Positions 56,416 to 64,000 of a stretch of 64,000 nucleotides of DNA are shown here, in pieces; within the stretch, counting starts at the first letter, position 1; each line of letters begins with the position of its first letter. The stretch is taken from NCBI GenBank assembly GCA_000827205.1, contig KN832557.1, positions 1,124,302 through 1,188,301 of the forward strand. Reading direction: 5' to 3'. Under the pieces are notes generated by a model. It was not told where the DNA came from. It searched no databases and was given only the letters and a program-made list of their open reading frames with translations. A program made the position numbers and the translations under genes. The DNA comes from Plicaturopsis crispa FD-325 SS-3. Taxonomy: Eukaryota; Basidiomycota; Agaricomycetes; Amylocorticiales; Amylocorticiaceae.

Positions 56416-57994
56416 ATGCCTAGCCTGACAATTCCAGACGCACCGAAATACACCCCACCATCTCCTACACAGGAGAGGCGTATGTCTGTCCATGTCATTG
56501 AGCAGGATCGCAACTGACATGGTTTTACACAGTGGAATATGCAGACCTTGAGATCATAGACCTCTCGCAGATAGGCACTCCGGAAGGTCGGGCAGGTCTC
56601 GTCGAGCAAGTGCGCAAGGCTATGACGACCCAGGGTTTTTTCTACGTGATCAATCACGGATATACTTCTGCTCAGGTACCTGTTCCTCTGTAAGGTTTTC
56701 TGGAGCCAAGAAACAACGCCCGACCATTCCCTTGCAGAAAGACCGCATCTTTGATATCGCAGACTTGACCTTTACTGCCGTCAGCCCGGAAGAGAAGCAA
56801 CTGCATACTGCCAAGGGCATCGACACATACGATGGATACAAGCCTCGCCAATTCTGGGTAATTTCCCAATTTTTGACCGTTCGATTTTTCTGAATGTTGT
56901 TCCGTCCAGCGCATCGAGCCCGGTGTTCACGATCAAGTAGAGCATTACAACAGTGAGTACGGTATCGCACCACACGACTAGGACTAACCTTCTGGTAGTG
57001 AACTGTGATGTCTCGAAGCGCATGCACCCTGGGCCTCTGCGGCCTTTCGTGCCAGAGATGCAAGCATTTTCCAACCACAATCATTACAACGTGCTTTATC
57101 CTCTCTTGCGGTCAGCATCATAACATCTAAGGAGCACAGTCTTTTGATACCCCATGTGCAGACTGCTGGCTCTCGGTCTCGAGCTCCCCGAGGACACATT
57201 GACCAAACAGCATGATTTCGACGCCGACGGGGAAACATCTCGTAAGTTATCTCGTCTGTTGACAGACAAACAGAGCACACGCTAAGCCAATATCTTAATT
57301 TCGCAGTCCGTTTCATGAAATAGTCAGTGCATTCCCTATCCGATAAATCCGTCAATTTGACCTATTCATGCAGTTATCGCCGCACCGAAGATGAGGAACA
57401 GAAGACAAAGAATGTGTGGCTCAAGGGTCACACAGGTGCGCTCCTACCATACCGATATCACCACAATCCACAGTTATTGACTCCTGCGCAGATACCGGAA
57501 GCGTCAGTATTCTATGGAGCCAGCCTATTGCCGCCTTGCAGATCTTATCACCCGATGGAAAATGGCGCTGGCTGCAGCATCGTGAGAATGCCCTCGTCAG
57601 TGTGCTACTTCCTACGTCTTTGGAGTATATACTGATTCACGCGTGCTCGTAGGTGATCAACATCGGCGATGCGCTCGAGTTTCTGTCGGGCGGGTATTAC
57701 AAGGCCACTATCCACCGCGTCGTTCAGCCCCCAGCCGACCAGCGTGACTACGACCGCGTCGGCGTTTTCTACTTCGCGAAGCCCAACGACGACATCAAGC
57801 TCGTCCCGTACGTAGACAGTCCCGTGCTGCAGAAAGTAGGCGTCGAGCGCCGCATCGACGACGCGGATGCGCCCACCATGGAGCAGTGGCGGAAGGGCAG
57901 AGCAGCGTCTTACGGCCGCACCGACCTGAAGAAGACCGACAAAGGGACTGAGGAGGAATATATCAACGGCGTGCTCGTCAAGCACTATAACTAA
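56416..57994 (+). CDS. 2-oxoglutarate/Fe(II) oxygenase, copy B
   Basis: Ten exons (56416..56479, 56533..56675, 56738..56857, 56910..56952, 56999..57110, 57162..57241, 57307..57322, 57374..57435, 57492..57595, 57653..57994) give 361 aa. All ten exons match copy A in length except exon 9, one codon shorter (KWRW against KQWQW). Iron ligands are kept: KGHTDTGS (His212, Asp214) and ATIHRVVQ (His269). It opens with MPSLTIPDAPKYTPPSPTQE, against copy A MPSLTLPEVPQYTPAAPTQE. Both copies appear functional. Substitutions next to the iron site (TDTGSVSILW against TDIGGVTILW) may mean different substrate preference. As with A, the substrate is unknown. Confidence 0.9.
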
Positions 57995-58143
57995 CGCCCG
58001 TGTACGCCAGAAAGAAAGTGTCCGGTGAATGTTGTATTAGTACCAGTATCTACAGTATGAGTGTACAGATGACAGAGCAATGCAAATGAGTGATAACGGG
58101 TATGGGTAAGCGTACATGTTGAGATTACAGGTCGTCGACATCC

Positions 58144-60198
58144 TCAGTCCAGATTCCAATGCCACGGCAAAGAAAGTCGGTCTGCCATGTGCCGCAGCTT
58201 GTCAAGGTCTGGCTCGGGCATGCTCTTCTTCCCGATACGCACGCTCCCTTGAACGGGGAGTCCGGTGAGCTCCATTTCGCCCGCGTTTCCGCTTCCGTTC
58301 TTGATAGGCAGTCCATGCACATTCACGCTAACCGCAGCAGAGCCCTGGATGCCAGCTAGAGCGCCTTGTGTTCCAAAGATGACCTTGAACAGGAAGAGTG
58401 AGCATGCGGTAGCAAGACAATATGTATACGATATATCTAACCTTGCTCACAAAGCCGCTGAACTCACGTTGCCGCCCTGGAAGGACCTCCAGGGGAACGT
58501 CAACGATTTCGGCAGTCACCGTGAACACGGCACCTTCGTCTTCGTCTGGCTCCCCAGGAGCACTTAGCGAGGGCAACCAGTCGTCCGGCCGTATACGCGC
58601 AAATGCACGCTCGGGTAAAGGATCGGGAAGTGGAGGCACAGGCACACCGCCGTCCTCGCCCTCATCTCCTCCGCCTTGCTCGCTTGGCACCTCTCCGTCA
58701 AAGACTAGGACATCTGGAAGGACGCGATTGACATCCAGACCGATATTCATGCCCTTCGGAAGGACGGCGCGTGCATACACTGTTCCGCTCGCGAGGAACG
58801 TGGTCCCAGCTCCGTTGGGTTTGATGTGCATCCCATGGATGGTGACATTACGCAGAATGTGCGGTCGCGGATTGGGTCCAGGGAAGTCTGTGTCCACAGT
58901 GACACCGGGGAATAGAGGGGAAGTTATGATGATAGCGTTGGCTTCAGCGGAAAGATAGCGTGTCAGAAACGTCGACAACACTTCGGCTGCAGAGGCAGGA
59001 AGGGGAAGAACTATCCCCGATATCGAGAGCGTGATGTTCGGATGAGTCAATGAGAATGGCTGGGTGGAAACCGACGCTACCGGTACAGGCAGAAGCGCTG
59101 GGTCATAGTTTGGAAGCGAAACCACGAAGGGGAGGGTAGGAGCGGTGAAGTTCAAATTTAAAGGGGCTGGGTCTATCACTGTCGCAACAGCGTCTAGTAA
59201 AAGTCTATCCGACTTTGTATCGGAGGATATGCTGAGTGACTTCAAGGTTACGAGGTCTTTGACAGCGGGGAATGGCGTGTTACGACCAGGTGTCGGAAGC
59301 CCAGGTAGGGAGGGAACTGTACCTTCGTTAGTTCTAGTGTACAAATTTGCTGAAAACACGACGTACTCTTCATGCGGATAGACGCCCATACATCCGAACG
59401 CTGTACATTGAAATTTCGTCTCCAACTGCTGTCATCTAGTGATCCTCCGTGGACAGCAAGGTCTCCTACGTGAGCATGCACATTGAGAGCACCTGCCCGC
59501 CACGTATGCCGTGCAAATTGCATGAGCGAGGAGACGTTCTTTGTGGGTTGAATGAAGACCGGGATCGACACCGCGGTCAACCACGATAAATCAGGCGGGG
59601 GGTCCGTGGTGAGAGGCAATTCGATTTCGGGAGTATGTATCCGGGCTAGTACGCTCGATTTGTCGTAGTCGGGAGATACTTGAACGGTGCTGAGGTTTAC
59701 GGACACCGTTTCGAGCTGCCGGACGCCCCAGCGTCCTATTGCCTTCCAGAAATCCTGCCATAGCCCATCGTTGTCACCGTCGCTGTTTACCTCGAGGACA
59801 GACCCGGCGTCTATCCCTATCTTTCCCCCCACATTGAGCCAAATCCCGCCATCTTCCGTGATATTGAGGACGTCCAGGCGGTCGGGACCCCTTACCACTA
59901 GACCCTTGTCCAGCAAATCCGACGGTGAAATTTCGGACACTCGTGACGAGTACGAGTACGCAATCAATGCCACGACGACGAACGCGACGACGCACAAGGC
60001 CAACGATGCGAGGAATACGAACAGGAGTTTTCGCCACAGACTATGACGGCGTGCGGTGCTTGTCGGAGTTGATGGCTCCTCGTGAGGCGAGAACGACTGC
60101 GATGCGATGAGGGGGGTACGTTCGGTCGGCTCAGGGCTTATCGCCCTTCCCTTCCCTTTGTCTATCGGTGTGCGCTCGTTGGCAGGAACATTGTCCAT
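58144..60198 (-). CDS. Tag1-like single-pass vacuolar membrane protein (DUF3712 type)
   Basis: Three exons (60198..59367, 59322..58442, 58383..58144) give 650 aa from the ATG at 60198; an in-frame ATG eight codons upstream (60222) is possible. A basic, Ser/Thr-rich cytosolic N terminus (ERTPLIAS) precedes one membrane helix (about residues 55-80: LLFVFLASLALCVVAFVVVAL). The long lumenal part is beta-rich with repeated LNITEDGGIWLNVGGKIGID-like and NVTIHGMHIKP-like segments, as in Ig-like/LEA-type repeats of the fungal DUF3712 family. Yeast Tag1 is such a vacuolar protein and signals the end of autophagy after long starvation by acting on Atg1. That role here is inferred. N-glycosylation sites are common in the lumenal half. 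Confidence 0.6.
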
Positions 60199-60774
60199 GG
60201 TGGTAGCATGCAAGGTGCACACTTAGCCCCGCCTCAAAGTACCGATGCGAATATCGGTACAAGTCCCGAGTTCCGACAGTACCCTCGGCGTCGTGCACGA
60301 TGTCACGGTCAAGCTGTCTGTCAAGCTTCAGCTTCCAGACCTGTCGAGACTCGAGAGAGTGTATATAATCTCAATACGAGTACATGTTCTTGTTTTGTTT
60401 CGAGTTTCGTTGCCAGGAGGGCGCATAATCGAGGCAAAGCGGAACATGTCTGTGTAGGAGAGTATAGAGAGATTTAGATTCCGCTGCCAATGTGACCAGG
60501 CATAAGTAGCACGCTGCACCGGCTGCGCCTGCCGTTCTCGTCACGACCTTCATCATGAATCCTGAAATATCTCTTCGCTGTGCACAGACTTCTGCACGAG
60601 TCGTATGGAACAGCGACCGCACTAATCTCAGCCAGGTCCTATCGTATGTCACCCACGCGGAACATGTCGCGTAGCCCGAAGTCTCCGCGAAGTTATATGC
60701 CCGTGAGCAAGGAAGAATTGAGGTTGCTCTGCTAGTCACGACGCCCCAGTACCTCTGCCACTACGAAGGTCAAT
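60199..60774. promoter_or_regulatory. Divergent promoter region of the Tag1-like gene and the carboxypeptidase
   Basis: About 575 bp. TATATAA near 60,361 and a TG-rich stretch follow. No ORF with support. Confidence 0.4.
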
Positions 60775-62832
60775 ATGCACGCACGGACATTCCTCTCAAG
60801 CATCGGTGTGGCGCTCACATTGGTGGCTGCAACCGTCGTCGCGACTCCGCTCACCACCTCGGAGCCAGTCGAGTTCGAATCTTCCCTTCTTGCAGACACG
60901 AAATTGCGTTATGTCAAGAATTCAGGTGTATGTGAGACCACTCCCGGAGTCGAGCAGATTTCTGGGTACATAGACGTTGGCAAGAACATGTCTACATGGT
61001 TCTGGTTCTTTGAAGCGCGTAACACCCCGGAGACCGCGCCATTTACCCTCTGGTACGCTTTCGTATCTTACAGTGGAAGGACATGATAGACTGATTGCAA
61101 TGTTGACAGGCTTAACGGTGGGCCAGGATGCAGCAGCATGATCGGCCTCTTCCAGGGTACGCGATCGGAAATGGAAGGCAACTTGCTTGTGTTCTGACAT
61201 CCGCGTAGAAAATGGACCTTGCAAAGTCAACGATGCGGGAAACGCGACGACTCTCAACTCTTACAGGTAGGAACCATCGCGCGATTCTCTGAGACGTCCA
61301 CGGTGCTGACATATATTACAGCTGGAATAACATCTCTAACAGTACGCCAAAATTATATCCCGCAGATAGAACATCATTTGACGAGCGACCTGGCAGTAAT
61401 CTACATAGATCAGCCTATCGGCACTGGATTTAGCTACGGGACAGACACGGTCAACAGTACCGAAGCGGCGGCACCATCTGTGTGGCAAGCGTTCCAACTG
61501 CTCTTCGAGAGCAAGGAATTTGCCAAGTACGCAAGTCGAGAGTGAGTGGAACCATCGGTAATGATATGCACTTTTTAACAGTCCCGATGCAGATTCATTT
61601 TTGCGACCGAGAGCTATGGCGGACATTACGGACCCGCGTTTGTCACGTACTTTGACGAACAAAATGCGAAGATCGACAATGGCACGTTGAAAGGGGAGAA
61701 GATCAGTGTCAGTGCGCTCATGATCAACAAGTACTGTCTTCCCGCCGTCTTCGCTGTCACTCCTTGATTCTAACACCTCTTTAGCGGGTGGTACGACCCC
61801 CTTCTGCAAAACAAAGCCTATGTCGACTTCGCGACAGACGCGCCTGGATACGGACCACTCCAAAACAAGACCGTCATCAAGAAGTTGAACGAAGCGTTCT
61901 ACGGCAAGGGTGGCTGCAAGGAGCAAGAAGAGGCATGCTATGCTGCTGGCAATAATGCTACGTCAAACAAAATCTGCCGTACGGCTGACGACTTCTGCGT
62001 CAGTATCCGACTTTGGTATCCAGAGGGTTCAGTAATTGACAAAAATACTATTGGCGAATTCTACAGGTCGACAACGTCTTTGTCCCAGCCGTTGGTGACC
62101 GCGACTCCGACGACCTGAGGCAGAACTCGTCTGCCTTGTTCCCATCGGAGTCATACGTCAATTTCCTTTCCCTCAACTCGATCAAGAAAAAGATCGGGGC
62201 CAACAGCACATACGGGGAATGTCCCGACGCACCCTTCGAGCTATTCGAGAAGACCGGTGATGTATGGTGATCCGTATTTGTGATCAACAGTTCACTGACT
62301 CTGGATGTAGGATGCACGAACCTGGCTCCCTGAATTGTCGGCCCTCGTTGACTCCAAATTGAAGGTGCTAATCTGGGTGCGTTCCATACCTGCCTTAGCA
62401 TGCGGCAAATGTCTGATATACATGCGCAATATCAGGCTGGCGACGCCGACATCAACTGCAACTGGCTTGGCGGGCACGCCTCAGTCCTAGCAATGGACTG
62501 GTATGGCAATGAGACGCTCCACAACACGCCCTTCACGAACATGACCGTCGACGGCAAGGCTGTCGCTGCCATCCAAAACGTTGACAACTTCTCGTTCGCG
62601 TACGTCACTTCCTCGGGTGTCCATTCTTGGCGGGGTTTTATTGATGTTTTCGACTCCACGAATATAGGAGAGTCTACGAGTCTGGTCATGAAGTTGTGCG
62701 TTCCCCTGCATGAAATTAGCTTTTTATGATGACGCTAATAGTAAAACTCGTTTCTAGCCGGCGTTCCAGCCTGAAGCTGCCTTCGCAATTTTCTCCCAAG
62801 TTGTCCAAAAGCAACAGCTGCATTCTGTATGA
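60775..62832 (+). CDS. Secreted serine carboxypeptidase, family S10
   Basis: Twelve exons (60775..61052, 61110..61156, 61209..61266, 61322..61341, 61397..61541, 61593..61730, 61785..61998, 62067..62261, 62311..62376, 62436..62599, 62668..62695, 62758..62832) give 475 aa. A signal peptide covers residues 1-24. The S10 substrate-site motif LNGGPGCSS spans intron 1, and ENGPC follows. The catalytic triad is Ser190 in ATESYGGHY, Asp392 in AGDADINCN, and His449 in ESGHEVP. Cys residues of the usual disulfides are present (GVCETTP, GGCKEQEEAC, KICRTADDFC). The enzyme removes C-terminal residues at acidic pH, outside the cell or in the vacuole. No propeptide longer than about 25 residues is obvious. 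Confidence 0.93.
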
Positions 62833-63134
62833 AGGGTGGATGTGTCTACTTACACCTGTCACGAGGCTCGGGGAAAATACTTCATTTCACGAGGATAATC
62901 CGATGCGCCAGCTCCTTTTCAATGATGACTGCAAGGTGTGCGATTCTTGTCTGACATGCACCTCACGCATCGCGCACCAAGCGTGCTAGACTTAGAGTAG
63001 TCACAATGCATCCACATAACCTACGATATACAATTCCCGTCGACATGATTCAAGTAGCAACAAAGATAAGATAACCTCCCTACACCCTTAAGTACCCTCG
63101 TCAGCCCGCTTTCCTGCTTGCCAGGATCGCTCCA
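62833..63134. other. Intergenic between convergent genes
   Basis: About 300 bp holding the 3' UTRs of the carboxypeptidase and the PhyH gene. No other feature seen. Confidence 0.45.
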
Positions 63135-64000
63135 CTACCCCGCCAAAGAGTAGCTAACCTCGCCCACGTCCTCCTGCACCGCAATCAGCCGAGCGAGCAT
63201 CTCTTTTCCCCTCTCGTTCAGCGTCTGCTTGAACCTGTCCTCCTTCATCCACGCCAACCCATGCTGCAGCACGTTACGCGCACGCGCAGAGCCACCGCGC
63301 GTGTCGCCGATCGTCCCGTGCAGCGTCGCACGAGGCTCCTTCGAGTTATAGGCCGCACAGTGCAGAATGTTGGAGTTGTAGAAGACGGCCTCGCCCGCTA
63401 CATACGAGAACACGAGAAGCGAAAGATCAGTGCTATCACTCTGGCAAGAGGACGAATGTGCTGACGTTGGAGAACGAGCTGGATGGCGCCTGGCATGTCC
63501 ATGGGATTCTCGGGCGGGTCGAGCGTCGTCGAAAGTGCCCTTTGTTCCGGGGTTCGTGGAACCAGGTGGGAGCCGGGTACGATGTAGAGACAAGAGTCCG
63601 TGTATAACGCACTGTAAATAACACGATTACCTTGGTCAGATGTTTTTTAGTGAAGTAACGGACACGGATGCACGCACGCGTTCCATTGCACCTGTAAAAA
63701 GACGGGGGTAGAAATGAGCACAACTGATATTTGAAAAGTAGGTCGCGGAGAGTGTACGCACTCCTTTGCCCCAGATCTCGAGTGCGGCAACCTCTTCCTC
63801 TGCTGTGGCATTCTCCTTGACATCGTCGCGGTGCCATCGGAGAGCAAAGTCGTGGGCTTCGGGATTGATGAGAAGGTTGAATAATTCTGAGGAATTTCGG
63901 ACAACGCAGAAAGACGGGGTCAATTTAAATGCGGTGGTAGAGGCGGAATACAGAGAAATACCTACCCATTTGCAAGTCCTCCTCGCGACACACTATGAGC
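63135..64000 (-). CDS. Phytanoyl-CoA dioxygenase (PhyH)-family protein, 5' end cut by the window edge
   Basis: Five exons are visible: <64000..63966, 63886..63762, 63691..63678, 63611..63466, 63397..63135. They encode about 194 residues of the C-terminal part. Iron ligands: HRDD in FALRWHRDDV, then the distal His in YNSNILHCAAYN. ALYTDSCLYIVPGSH is the typical PhyH strand-turn before the C-terminal helix. The 14-nt third exon is needed to join KGVQWNA to ALYTD in frame. These enzymes hydroxylate small molecules or acyl chains with 2-oxoglutarate, and many fungal ones belong to secondary-metabolite pathways; the substrate is unknown here. Confidence 0.85.

Noticed and set aside
1-64000. CRISPR arrays, bacterial operons, ribosomal RNA genes
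   Set aside because: No regularly spaced identical repeats of CRISPR type, no rRNA-like sequence, and gene structure is eukaryotic throughout.

Overview
The window looks like nuclear DNA of a mushroom-forming basidiomycete (Agaricomycetes, plausibly a polypore; the exact order is an inference). Most genes are cut by many 45-75 nt GT-AG introns, genes are dense on both strands, and the content includes clp1 (a dikaryon/clamp-cell regulator known from mushrooms and smuts), several F-box proteins, lignocellulose-fungus style secreted enzymes and fungal core genes. Exon joins below were worked out by hand so that every splice keeps frame and restores a family motif. They have no transcript support.

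Layout. 1-5.2 kb: a coiled-coil protein running off the left edge, divergent from LCB1 (serine palmitoyltransferase subunit), then a convergent F-box gene. 5.7-10.3 kb: SFM1 (SPOUT protein-arginine methyltransferase) and ATG1 (autophagy kinase), converging. 10.9-16.9 kb: F-box/LRR-like gene, a GPI-anchored alginate-lyase-like enzyme, and another F-box-like gene. 16.9-22 kb: gene-free, repeat-bearing and compositionally odd. 22-27.4 kb: a cluster of three clp1-family genes plus a decayed fourth fragment. 27.4-29.8 kb: gene-poor.

29.8-39.2 kb: a 13-exon gene for a 1,054-residue unknown protein with duplicated exons, divergent from a mitochondrial ribosomal protein bL28m gene, then an F-box gene and an NT-C2 domain gene. 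39.87-41.88 kb: a 2,010 bp non-autonomous hAT-like DNA transposon with an 8-bp target duplication. 42.4-51.8 kb: a secreted six-hairpin glycosidase-like protein, GWT1 (GPI inositol acyltransferase), an amino-acid permease and the mitochondrial calcium uniporter MCU. 53.9-58 kb: two tandem 2-oxoglutarate/Fe(II) oxygenases with the same ten-exon structure. 58.1-64 kb: a Tag1-like vacuolar membrane protein, a secreted serine carboxypeptidase and a PhyH-type dioxygenase running off the right edge.

Themes. Autophagy and membrane lipids (ATG1, Tag1-like, LCB1, GWT1), sexual development (clp1 cluster), ubiquitin-adaptor-like F-box expansion, mitochondria (MCU, bL28m) and secreted degradation (alginate-lyase-like, six-hairpin, S10). 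These are mostly independent neighbours and not one pathway. The clp1 cluster and the tandem oxygenases are the clear local duplications.
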